Source: JALZDI01 sp036259355 (GTDB lineage: Bacteria > Actinomycetota > Actinomycetes > Propionibacteriales > Nocardioidaceae). From it: DNA of 53,569 nucleotides. The position numbers and the translations under genes are program-made. The notes beneath the pieces are model-generated. The model worked only from the letters and a program-made list of their open reading frames with translations, searched no databases and was not told where the DNA came from. Position 1 is the first letter of the stretch. Every line of letters starts with the position of its first letter. Location: positions 1 through 53,569 of the forward strand of contig DATABY010000108.1 of assembly GCA_036259355.1 (NCBI GenBank), written 5' to 3'. Of this stretch, positions 34,554 through 41,726 are shown piece by piece.

Positions 34554-35732
34554 ATGTTGCGCTGGCTGACCGCGGGGGAGTCCCACGGCCCCGCCCTGGT
34601 CGCGATCCTCGAGGGTGTGCCGGCCGGGGTCGAGGTCGCCTCGGCCGACATCGTCGACGCGCTGGCCCGCCGGCGGCTCGGCTACGGCCGGGGTGCGCGG
34701 ATGAAGTTCGAGCAGGACCAGGTCGACGTCCAGGGCGGGATCCGGCACGGCCGCACCATCGGCAGCCCGGTCGCGATCCGGGTCGGCAACACCGAGTGGC
34801 CCAAGTGGGAACAGGTGATGGCGGCCGACCCGGTCGACGCCGACGTGCTCGCCGGCCTCGCCCGCAACGCGCCGCTCACCCGGCCCCGCCCCGGGCACGC
34901 CGACCTGGTGGGCATGCAGAAGTACGGCTTCGACGAGGCCCGGCCGGTGCTGGAGCGGGCCTCCGCCCGCGAGACCGCCGCCCGGGTCGCGCTCGGCACG
35001 GTGGCCGCCAGGTTCGTCCGGCAGAGCGTGGGGGCGGGACTGGTCAGCCACGTCGTCGAGCTCGGTACGGCCAAGGCGCCGTCCGGCAGCGTTCCCGACG
35101 TCGAGGACGTCGCCCGGCTCGACGCCGACCCGGTCCGCTGTCTCGACCCCGAGGCCAGCGCGGCGATGGTGGCCGAGATCGACGCCGCCCATCAGGACGG
35201 CGACACGCTCGGCGGCGTCGTCGAGGTGGTCGTGCGCGGCCTCCCGCCGGGCCTGGGAAGCCACGTGCACTGGGATCGCCGGCTCGACGCGCGGCTCGCC
35301 GGCGCGCTGATGGGCATCCAGGCGATCAAGGGGGTCGAGGTCGGCGACGGGTTCGACCTGGCCCGCTCCCGCGGCTCCGCGGCGCACGACGAGATCGAGG
35401 CCGGTGCCGACGGCATCCGGCGTACGTCGGGCCGCTCCGGCGGCACCGAGGGCGGCATGTCCACGGGCGAGGTGCTGCGCGTGCGGGCGGCGATGAAGCC
35501 GATCGCCACGGTGCCGCGTGCGTTGCGCACCGTCGACGTGGCGACGCGCGAGGCCGCCGTCGCGCACCACCAGCGCTCCGATGTCTGCGCGGTCCCGGCC
35601 GCCGGCGTCGTCGCCGAGGCGATGGTGGCGCTGGTGCTGGCCGACGCCGTGCTGGAGAAGTTCGGCGGTGACTCGGTGGAGGAGACACGCCGCAACCACG
35701 ACGGCTACCTGGCCGGGCTGAGGATCCGGTGA
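34554..35732 (+). CDS. aroC: Chorismate synthase
   Basis: 392 residues from ATG 34554. It opens with LRWLTAGESHGPALVAILEGVPAG, the chorismate synthase signature, and carries the two further conserved blocks (RASARETAARVALGTVA; RTSGRSGGTEGGMSTGE). It converts 5-enolpyruvylshikimate 3-phosphate to chorismate using reduced FMN. First gene of aroC-aroK-aroB; the stop overlaps the aroK GTG. No strong ribosome binding site precedes it. Confidence 0.96.
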   Translation: MLRWLTAGESHGPALVAILEGVPAGVEVASADIVDALARRRLGYGRGARMKFEQDQVDVQGGIRHGRTIGSPVAIRVGNTEWPKWEQVMAADPVDADVLAGLARNAPLTRPRPGHADLVGMQKYGFDEARPVLERASARETAARVALGTVAARFVRQSVGAGLVSHVVELGTAKAPSGSVPDVEDVARLDADPVRCLDPEASAAMVAEIDAAHQDGDTLGGVVEVVVRGLPPGLGSHVHWDRRLDARLAGALMGIQAIKGVEVGDGFDLARSRGSAAHDEIEAGADGIRRTSGRSGGTEGGMSTGEVLRVRAAMKPIATVPRALRTVDVATREAAVAHHQRSDVCAVPAAGVVAEAMVALVLADAVLEKFGGDSVEETRRNHDGYLAGLRIR

Positions 35733-36256
35733 GCGGGACGGCGCAACGCCCGGTCGTGGTGCTGGTGGGCCCGCCTGGCTCGGGCAAGTCCACCGTCGGC
35801 GGCCTGCTGGCGCAGCGGCTCGGCGTCGACCTGCGCGACACCGACGCCGACATCGTCGCCGCGACCGGCCAGCAGATCTCCGACATCTTCGTCGACCACG
35901 GCGAGGCGCGGTTCCGCGAGATGGAACGCGAGGCGGTCGGTGCAGCCCTGCGCGAGCACACCGGTGTGCTGGCGCTGGGCGGGGGAGCGGTGCTGGACGA
36001 GGGCACCCGCCTGGCGCTGGAGGGGCACCACGTCGTCTACCTCCAGGTGGGCCTGCCCGACGCCGCACGCCGGGTCGGGCTCGACACCAGCCGGCCGCTG
36101 CTGCTCGGCAATGTCCGCGGCCGGCTGAAGGCGCTGCTCGACGAGCGGGCACCGCTCTACCGCGCGGTGGCGACCCTGGCCGTGGACACCAGCGGACGGT
36201 CTCCCGACGACATCGCCGACGAGATCACAGCCGGGATCGAGGGGGCGGTGAGGTAG
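35729..36256 (+). CDS. aroK: Shikimate kinase
   Basis: 175 residues, GTG overlapping the aroC stop. P-loop GPPGSGKST near residues 14-22, DTDADIV for Mg and shikimate binding, the core RFREMEREAV, GGGAVL, and the lid Arg in DERAPLYRAVA. It phosphorylates shikimate at the 3-hydroxyl. The stop is directly followed by aroB. Confidence 0.95.
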   Translation: MSGTAQRPVVVLVGPPGSGKSTVGGLLAQRLGVDLRDTDADIVAATGQQISDIFVDHGEARFREMEREAVGAALREHTGVLALGGGAVLDEGTRLALEGHHVVYLQVGLPDAARRVGLDTSRPLLLGNVRGRLKALLDERAPLYRAVATLAVDTSGRSPDDIADEITAGIEGAVR

Positions 36257-37384
36257 GTGGGCAACACCCGGATCACCGTCGGCACCAGCCAGCCCTACGA
36301 CGTGGTGGTGGGCCGCAACCTGCTCGGCGACCTGCCCGCCCTGCTCGGCCGCGACGTGCGCCGGGTGGCGGTCATCCACCCCGGTGCGCTGCGCACCACC
36401 GGTGAGGCGATCCGCGAGGACCTCGCGGCACAGGGTCTCGAGGCGTACGCCATCGAGGTCCCCGACGGCGAGGAGGCCAAGCTGGCGCCGGTCGCGTCGT
36501 ACTGCTGGCAGGTTCTCGGGCAGTGCGGCTTCACCCGCTCCGACGCGGTGGTGGGGGTCGGCGGCGGCGCGACCACCGACCTGGCCGGCTTCGTCGGCGC
36601 CACCTGGCTGCGCGGGGTCAGAGTGGTGCACGTGCCGACCACCGTGCTCGGCATGGTCGATGCGGCGGTCGGCGGCAAGACCGGCATCAACACCGCCGAG
36701 GGCAAGAACCTCGTCGGCTCCTTCCACGAGCCCGCCGGGGTGCTGTGCGACCTGGCCGCGCTGGAGACGCTGCCGCGCAACGAGGTGGTCAGCGGGCTGG
36801 CCGAGGTGATCAAGTGCGGCTTCATCGCCGACCCGCAGATCCTCGACCTGGTCGAGGGCGACCCGGAGGCGGCCGTCGACCCGCACGGCCCGCTGCTGCG
36901 CGAGCTGGTCGAGCGCGGGATCCGGGTGAAGGCCGACGTCGTGGCCGCCGACCTGCGCGAGGCCACCTCGGTGGCGCAGCGGGTCGGCCGGGAGGCGCTC
37001 AACTACGGGCACACGTTCGGGCACGCCATCGAGCGCGTCGAGCGCTACCAGTACCGCCACGGCGCCGCCGTCGCGGTCGGCATGGTGTTCGTCGCCGAGC
37101 TCGCCCGGCTGGCCGGCCGGCTCGACGAGGCGACCGCCGACCGGCACCGCGCCGTACTAGAGCGTGTCGGGCTGCCGACGTCGTACGGCGGTGGCTCGTG
37201 GGAGCAGCTGCACGAGGCGATGCGGCTGGACAAGAAGTCGCGGGGGGACCGGCTGCGGTTCGTCGTGCTCGACGGGCTGGCCCGCACCAGCATCCTCGAG
37301 GCACCGGACCCCCAGCTGCTCACCGCCGCCTACGCCGAGGTCTCAGCGGGTGCGCGCGAGCGTCCGTCACCCCGAGCGCAGTAG
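36257..37384 (+). CDS. aroB: 3-Dehydroquinate synthase
   Basis: 375 residues, GTG immediately after the aroK stop with GGGGGCGGTGAGG as ribosome binding region. NAD-binding site GVGGGATTDLAGFVGA, then VPTTVLGMVDAAVGGKTGIN and the zinc ligands in EALNYGHTFGHAIE. It makes 3-dehydroquinate from DAHP. In many actinobacteria aroQ and pepQ lie between aroB and efp; both are absent here. Confidence 0.95.
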   Translation: MGNTRITVGTSQPYDVVVGRNLLGDLPALLGRDVRRVAVIHPGALRTTGEAIREDLAAQGLEAYAIEVPDGEEAKLAPVASYCWQVLGQCGFTRSDAVVGVGGGATTDLAGFVGATWLRGVRVVHVPTTVLGMVDAAVGGKTGINTAEGKNLVGSFHEPAGVLCDLAALETLPRNEVVSGLAEVIKCGFIADPQILDLVEGDPEAAVDPHGPLLRELVERGIRVKADVVAADLREATSVAQRVGREALNYGHTFGHAIERVERYQYRHGAAVAVGMVFVAELARLAGRLDEATADRHRAVLERVGLPTSYGGGSWEQLHEAMRLDKKSRGDRLRFVVLDGLARTSILEAPDPQLLTAAYAEVSAGARERPSPRAQ

Positions 37385-37425
37385 CGCACGGTCCGGCGGA
37401 CGCAACGGGCCGGTGGGGCGGCCGG

Positions 37426-37431
37426 TAGACT
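37426..37431 (+). promoter_or_regulatory. Candidate -10 box (TAGACT) for efp
   Basis: TAGACT lies 46 bp before the efp ATG in the 93-bp aroB-efp gap. It matches the hexamer seen before relA and yajC. No good -35 is visible. Confidence 0.4.
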
Positions 37432-37477
37432 CGTGCGTCGCATCGTCGAAACGCAACGAGAGCAGGGCACACGACGC

Positions 37478-38041
37478 ATGGCCACCACCAACGACCTCAA
37501 GAACGGCATGGTCCTCAACCTCGACGGGCAGCTGTGGACCGTCCAGTGGTTCCAGCACCACAAGCCCGGCAAGGGCGGCGCGGTCGTGCGCACCAAGCTG
37601 AAGAACGTCACGTCGGGCAAGATCGTGGACAAGACGTTCAATGCCGACGTGAAGGTCGACACGGCCAACGTCGACAAGCGCACGATGACCTACCTGTACA
37701 ACGACGGCAACTCGTACGTGTTCATGGACGCCACCACGTTCGACCAGATCCACGTGCCACCGGAGACGGTCGGTGACGCGACGAACTTCATGCTGGAGAA
37801 CCAGGAGCTCGTCGTGGCCATGCACGAGGGCAACCCGCTGTACCTCGAGCTGCCGGCCTCGGTGGAGCTGGTCATCGAGTACACCGAGCCCGGCATGCAG
37901 GGCGACCGCTCCACCGGCGGCACCAAGCCCGCCCAGCTGGAGACCGGCCACCAGATCAACGTGCCGCTGTTCATCACCACCGGCGAGAAGGTCAAGGTCG
38001 ACACCCGCGACAGCAGCTATCTCGGCCGCGTGAGCAGCTGA
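37478..38041 (+). CDS. efp: Elongation factor P
   Basis: 187 residues from ATG 37478. Three beta-barrel domains of EF-P; the tip loop reads P30-G-K32-G-G-A, with lysine at the position that is lysylated, hydroxylated or 5-aminopentanolylated in other bacteria. EF-P relieves ribosome stalling at proline runs. No epmA/epmB or ymfI-like modification gene is in the window, in line with reports that actinobacterial EF-P can work unmodified (PGKGP/GGA-type loops). nusB follows 2 bases after the stop. Confidence 0.96.
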   Translation: MATTNDLKNGMVLNLDGQLWTVQWFQHHKPGKGGAVVRTKLKNVTSGKIVDKTFNADVKVDTANVDKRTMTYLYNDGNSYVFMDATTFDQIHVPPETVGDATNFMLENQELVVAMHEGNPLYLELPASVELVIEYTEPGMQGDRSTGGTKPAQLETGHQINVPLFITTGEKVKVDTRDSSYLGRVSS

Positions 38042-38043
38042 CG

Positions 38044-38460
38044 GTGGGTGCCCGCACCAAGGCGCGCAAGCGAGCACTCGACCTCCTCTTCGAGTGCGAG
38101 CTGCGCGGCGTCGCCGTGACGGAGACGCTGGCCGAGCGCGTCGCCGGCGGTGACCCCCCGGTCGGCGAGTACACGGTGGAGCTCGTGCAGGGCGTCGCCG
38201 GCCACCGCGAGGAGATCGACAGCCTGCTGAGCAGGTACGCCAAGGGGTGGACGCTCGGCCGGATGCCGGCCGTCGACCGCAACATCTTGCGCATCGGCGC
38301 CTACGAGGTGCTGTTCAGGGACGACGTACCGGACCAGGTCGCGGTGAGCGAGGCCGTCGCGCTGGCGCGCGACCTCTCCACCGACGAGTCCCCGCCCTTC
38401 GTCAACGGCCTGCTGGCCGCGGTCAGTCGTCACAGGCACGAGAACTCCCCGACGGGCTGA
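38044..38460 (+). CDS. nusB: Transcription antitermination factor NusB
   Basis: 138 residues, GTG start two bases after the efp stop. All-helical fold with the RNA-binding N-terminus ARTKARKRALDLLFECELRG and the later ILRIGAYEVLFRDDVPDQVAVSEAVALA and FVNGLLAAV. It binds boxA RNA with NusE (S10) in rRNA antitermination. efp-nusB is a conserved pair. Confidence 0.94.
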   Translation: MGARTKARKRALDLLFECELRGVAVTETLAERVAGGDPPVGEYTVELVQGVAGHREEIDSLLSRYAKGWTLGRMPAVDRNILRIGAYEVLFRDDVPDQVAVSEAVALARDLSTDESPPFVNGLLAAVSRHRHENSPTG

Positions 38461-38482
38461 GCCGCGCCCGGACGGTGCGGCG

Positions 38483-38511
38483 TTGACCGCACACCGGCGC
38501 TCGGCTACTGT
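38483..38511 (+). promoter_or_regulatory. Promoter-like TTGACC-N17-TACTGT before the secreted protein gene
   Basis: TTGACC (38483-38488) and TACTGT (38506-38511) are separated by 17 bp, the best sigma-70-type match seen in the window. Transcription would start near 38518, about 34 bases before the GTG at 38552. Confidence 0.6.
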
Positions 38512-38551
38512 TTCGCTTCCTTCCAGCCCTGAGGACGAACCGGGGGCACTC

Positions 38552-39271
38552 GTGCGCAGTCGCGTCGGCCGGTCATACTCCGTCGTTCTCGCCGTGCTCG
38601 CGCTCTGCATCGCGCAGGCGGCTGTGACGCTGCCGGCCAGAGCCGACTTCACGATGACGCAGAACGTCGTGCTGGTCCAGGACCGCGGCCCCTTCGCGAC
38701 GTCGTACAACAACTTCGCCGGCTATCGGATCGTGCGCGGACAGCGGAGGGCGACCTGGTCCTGGGGGGAGCCGAGGTACCGGGTCATCGTCTACCGGCTC
38801 ACCGAGCGCCTCAAGCGCTGGAACTACTTCATCGCCGTCGTGAACGTGGCCAACACCAACCGCCACGGCCCGCGTCGGGCCAGCTGGTCCTCCGTGACGA
38901 TCAAGACCAGACGCGCGGTCAACTACTCGACGCACTCGAGCGGCCACCGCCGGGTCGAGCCGCAGAAGTGCCGACGCTACCCGGTGAACCTGTCCGCAGG
39001 CTTCCACGGCTTCTCGGCCGGCACCACCGTGGGTCACTTCAGCACGTGTCGCGACAGGCCGAGCATCCAGCGCAGCTCGGTCCGCAGGGGTGCGAGCTGG
39101 TTCATGACGCAGTTCGGCGCGATCAACTCGGCGACCGCCCACAAGTACATCCGGGTACGCCGCGGGCAGCGGCCCGTCTTCCGAGTGACGTTCACCGTGC
39201 CGTGCGACTGGAACGACCACGGGACCATCGTGCAGGACGCCTGTTCCCGTAGCCGCACCGTCCGGTACTGA
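38552..39271 (+). CDS. Secreted basic protein of unknown function
   Basis: 239 residues from GTG 38552 with CGGGGGC upstream. A Sec signal peptide (RSRVGRSYS, then VVLAVLALCIAQAAV, ending LPARA) precedes the mature protein. The mature part is rich in Arg, Ser, Tyr and Trp, strongly basic, and has four Cys (QKCRRY; STCRD; PCDWND; DACSRS) that could form two disulfides. The pattern looks beta-rich. I do not recognise a family. It has its own promoter and a strong terminator, so it is an independent unit, and its codons look slightly less GC-rich than the neighbours. Confidence 0.8.
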   Translation: MRSRVGRSYSVVLAVLALCIAQAAVTLPARADFTMTQNVVLVQDRGPFATSYNNFAGYRIVRGQRRATWSWGEPRYRVIVYRLTERLKRWNYFIAVVNVANTNRHGPRRASWSSVTIKTRRAVNYSTHSSGHRRVEPQKCRRYPVNLSAGFHGFSAGTTVGHFSTCRDRPSIQRSSVRRGASWFMTQFGAINSATAHKYIRVRRGQRPVFRVTFTVPCDWNDHGTIVQDACSRSRTVRY

Positions 39272-39279
39272 CGGTCACG

Positions 39280-39323
39280 ACGAAGGCCCTCCCCGAGAGC
39301 TGGTCTCGGAGAGGGCCCTTCGT
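39280..39323. terminator. Strong bidirectional terminator between the secreted protein gene and bldD
   Basis: Arms of about 20 bases, starting ACGAAGGCCCT at 39280 and ending GGGCCCTTCGT at 39323, pair with one bulge and one mismatch around a CTGG loop. It lies 8 bases after the plus-strand stop and 25 bases beyond the minus-strand bldD stop, as expected for convergent genes. Confidence 0.85.
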
Positions 39324-39348
39324 TGCTCAGGTCGTTCGGCTGCTCAGG

Positions 39349-39879
39349 TCAGCTCACCGACGCGCTGTGGCTGTTCGGCTGCTCTGGCGGCTGCGGCGCA
39401 CGACCCACGTCCGGACGCAGCACCCCCCAGCTGACGAAGCGGTCGGCGAGCACGCTCGGCGGCTCGTTGTAGATCACGGCGAGCGTCCGCAGGTCGTCCT
39501 CACGGATCGTGAGCACGCGGCCGTTGTAGTCCCCCCGCTGCGCCTGGATGGTCGCGGTGAAGCGACCGAGCAGCGCCGCCTCCTCGATCTCGATCGCGGC
39601 GAGGCGCTCGAGGTCGAGCACGAGCCGCTTCGGCTTCTCCGTGGCCGGCCCCACCTGCGACCCACCGGGCAGCAGCTCGTGCACGGGGACCCCGTAGAAG
39701 TCGGCGAGCTCGAAGAGCCGCTGCACGGTGACGGCGCGGTCCCCTCGCTCGTAGGAGCCGACGACGACGGCCTTCCACCGTCCGTGCGACTTCTGCTCGA
39801 CGCCGTGCAGGGACAGACCCTGTTGCTGGCGAATGGCTCTCAGCTTGGCGCCGAGAGCCTTGGCGTAATCCTGTGGCAT
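39349..39879 (-). CDS. bldD: BldD-type developmental regulator (XRE family, c-di-GMP-binding)
   Basis: 176 residues from the ATG ending at 39879, preceded by GGGGGGAGG. The N-terminal XRE helix-turn-helix spans about 7-70 (KLRAIRQQQGLSLHGVEQKS). The C-terminal domain contains R115-G-D117, eight residues, then R126-E-D-D129: the RxD-x8-RxxD signature that binds tetrameric c-di-GMP in Streptomyces BldD. In Streptomyces, c-di-GMP-bound BldD represses sporulation genes. Its role in this organism is unknown. Its divergent neighbour is the pyr operon. Confidence 0.93.
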   Translation of the reverse strand: MPQDYAKALGAKLRAIRQQQGLSLHGVEQKSHGRWKAVVVGSYERGDRAVTVQRLFELADFYGVPVHELLPGGSQVGPATEKPKRLVLDLERLAAIEIEEAALLGRFTATIQAQRGDYNGRVLTIREDDLRTLAVIYNEPPSVLADRFVSWGVLRPDVGRAPQPPEQPNSHSASVS

Positions 39880-39927
39880 TGGTGCCTCCCCCCGGTAGGC
39901 GTGAACGCCGGTGCGGGCTAGCGTTTT

Positions 39928-39962
39928 GGTAACTCAGTGTGATTACCGTAGCAGCGGTTACC
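39928..39962. promoter_or_regulatory. GGTAA/TTACC inverted repeats upstream of bldD (possible autoregulatory site)
   Basis: GGTAAC at 39928 faces TTACC at 39943-39947 and a second GTTACC at 39957-39962; TCAGTGTGA inside is itself a small palindrome. The cluster lies 49-83 bp upstream of the bldD start. BldD binds its own promoter in Streptomyces, but I cannot show that these match its operator. The rest of the 261-bp gap (39880-40140) carries the pyr leader and nothing else that I recognise. Confidence 0.4.
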
Positions 39963-40074
39963 TAGGGGTAGGGGCAAAAGGTTTGAACTCGGGCAACAGT
40001 TGGCAATTCTACTTCGGAGCGTAAGCGGACGGTGACGAAGGTGAGTCATTGCCGGGGTTGTGGCCGCTCGCTGC

Positions 40075-40080
40075 TAGGCT
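40075..40080 (+). promoter_or_regulatory. Candidate -10 box (TAGGCT) of the pyr operon
   Basis: TAGGCT fits the TAnnnT pattern and would start transcription near 40087, about 9 bases before the PyrR-binding hairpin. No convincing -35 is seen. Confidence 0.4.
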
Positions 40081-40095
40081 CACCCCCGACAGACA

Positions 40096-40132
40096 TCCTT
40101 TAACGATCCGTCCCGTGAGGCGGAGAAGGAGG
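40096..40132 (+). promoter_or_regulatory. PyrR-binding mRNA hairpin covering the pyrR ribosome binding site
   Basis: The RNA folds as TCCTT (40096-40100) with AAGGA (40126-40130) and CCG (40108-40110) with CGG (40121-40123). The loop TCCCGTGAGG and the flanks TTTAACGA / GAGAAGG match the conserved PyrR binding loop known from Bacillus and mycobacteria. The 3' arm contains the AAGGAGG ribosome binding site of pyrR, so UMP-loaded PyrR binding would block translation. No terminator stem follows, which argues for translational repression rather than attenuation. Confidence 0.85.
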
Positions 40133-40140
40133 TCAGGGCC

Positions 40141-40746
40141 TTGCCGCCTGCCCACGCCCACTCCGACGCCACCGCGTCCCCCGGCCCCGAGCGCACTGTC
40201 CTCGACGCCTCCGACATCGGCCGGGCCCTCACCCGCATCTCGCACGAGATCCTCGAGCGCAACAAGGGCGCCGACGACCTGGTGCTCCTGGGGATCCCCA
40301 CCCGCGGCGTCGCCCTCGCCCAGCGCATCGGCGCCCGCCTGAACTCCGCGGAGGGCGTGCGCGTCCCCGTCGGCTCCCTCGACACCACGATGTACCGCGA
40401 CGACCTGCGGCTGCGTCCCGCCCGCACGCTGGAGCACACCGAGATCCCCGAGTGCGGTGTCGACGGCAAGGTCGTGGTGCTCGTCGACGACGTGCTGTAC
40501 AGCGGCCGCACGATCCGCGCCGCGCTCGACGCGCTCAACGACGTGGGTCGCCCGCACGTCGTACGCCTGGCCACGCTGGTCGACCGCGGCCACCGGGAGC
40601 TGCCGATCCGCGCCGACTTCGTCGGTAAGAACCTCCCCACCTCGTTGGACGAGAAGGTGCGGGTGCTGCTGGAGGAGTACGACGGCCGCGACTGTGTGCT
40701 GATCACCGACGGGGACCGGCGCGCAGACGACGGAGCCGGCCGATGA
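40141..40746 (+). CDS. pyrR: PyrR: pyr mRNA-binding regulator / uracil phosphoribosyltransferase
   Basis: 201 residues. The TTG at 40141 is chosen because AAGGAGG (40126-40132) lies 8 bases upstream. The PRPP motif VVVLVDDVLYSGRTIRAAL is intact, and Arg-rich RNA-binding elements follow. PyrR senses UMP and represses pyr expression through the leader hairpin. The first ~20 residues are a low-complexity Ala/His/Pro extension. The stop overlaps the pyrB ATG, the first of a chain of overlaps through pyrF. Confidence 0.95.
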   Translation: MPPAHAHSDATASPGPERTVLDASDIGRALTRISHEILERNKGADDLVLLGIPTRGVALAQRIGARLNSAEGVRVPVGSLDTTMYRDDLRLRPARTLEHTEIPECGVDGKVVVLVDDVLYSGRTIRAALDALNDVGRPHVVRLATLVDRGHRELPIRADFVGKNLPTSLDEKVRVLLEEYDGRDCVLITDGDRRADDGAGR

Positions 40747-41726
40747 GGGGCCACCTCCTCAGCAGCGCCGACCTGTCCCGCGACGAGGCCCTGCTGGTCC
40801 TCGACACCGCCGCGGAGATGCGCGCGCTGGCCGACCGGCCGATCAAGAAGTCGCCGGCGCTGCGCGGACGTACCGTGGTCAACCTGTTCTTCGAGGACTC
40901 CACGCGCACCCGGATCTCCTTCGAGGCCGCCGCCAAGCGGCTGGCCGCCGACGTCATCAACTTCGCGGCTAAGGGGTCCAGCCTGTCCAAGGGCGAGAGC
41001 CTCAAGGACACCGCGCTGACGCTGGAGGCGATGGGCGCCGACGCCGTGGTCATCCGGCACAGCGCCTCCGGTGCCCCGCACCGGCTGGCCAACAGCGGCT
41101 GGGTCCGCAGCAGCGTCGTCAACGCCGGCGACGGCACCCACGAGCACCCCACCCAGGCGCTGCTCGACGCGTTCACGATGCGGCGCCACCTCGGCGACCT
41201 CGAGGGCCGCCGGGTCGCGGTGGTGGGCGACGTGCTGCACAGCCGGGTGGCCCGGTCCAACGCACTGCTGTTGTCCACGCTGGGAGCCGAGGTCACGCTG
41301 GTGGCGCCGCCGACGCTGCTGCCGATCGGCGTGGAGAACTGGCCGGTGGCCACCTCCTACGACCTCGACGCGGTGCTGCCCAAGAGCGACGTGGTGATGA
41401 TGCTGCGCGTGCAGCGGGAGCGGATGAACCTGTCCGGGGGCGGCTTCTTCCCCAGCGCCCGCGAGTACAGCCGGCGCTACGGACTCGACGCGCGCCGGAT
41501 GCGGCAGATGCCGGATGGCGCCCTGGTGATGCACCCGGGCCCGATGATCCGCGGCATGGAGATCTCTGCCGATGTGGCCGACTCCGACCGCTCGGTGATC
41601 GTGGAGCAGGTGACCAACGGCGTCGCGGTCCGCATGGCCGTGCTCTACCTCCTGCTGAGCGGCCGCAGTACGCCCGACAGCAGCCCGACCGAGACATCGA
41701 CCGACCCCGTGGAGGCCGACGCGTGA
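40743..41726 (+). CDS. pyrB: Aspartate carbamoyltransferase catalytic subunit
   Basis: 327 residues, ATG overlapping the pyrR stop. Carbamoyl phosphate site FFEDSTRTRISFE, then HPTQALLDAFT and the aspartate-site region. It joins carbamoyl phosphate and aspartate to carbamoylaspartate. No pyrI regulatory subunit gene follows, which is normal outside enterics. The stop overlaps the pyrC GTG. The C-terminal tail (STPDSSPTETSTD) is low-complexity. Confidence 0.96.
   Translation: MRGHLLSSADLSRDEALLVLDTAAEMRALADRPIKKSPALRGRTVVNLFFEDSTRTRISFEAAAKRLAADVINFAAKGSSLSKGESLKDTALTLEAMGADAVVIRHSASGAPHRLANSGWVRSSVVNAGDGTHEHPTQALLDAFTMRRHLGDLEGRRVAVVGDVLHSRVARSNALLLSTLGAEVTLVAPPTLLPIGVENWPVATSYDLDAVLPKSDVVMMLRVQRERMNLSGGGFFPSAREYSRRYGLDARRMRQMPDGALVMHPGPMIRGMEISADVADSDRSVIVEQVTNGVAVRMAVLYLLLSGRSTPDSSPTETSTDPVEADA

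Noticed and set aside
39333..39386. Repeated GTTCGGCTGCTC (39334-39345 and 39371-39382) around the bldD stop
   Set aside because: A single short duplication, one copy within the bldD coding end; too little to call a functional repeat.
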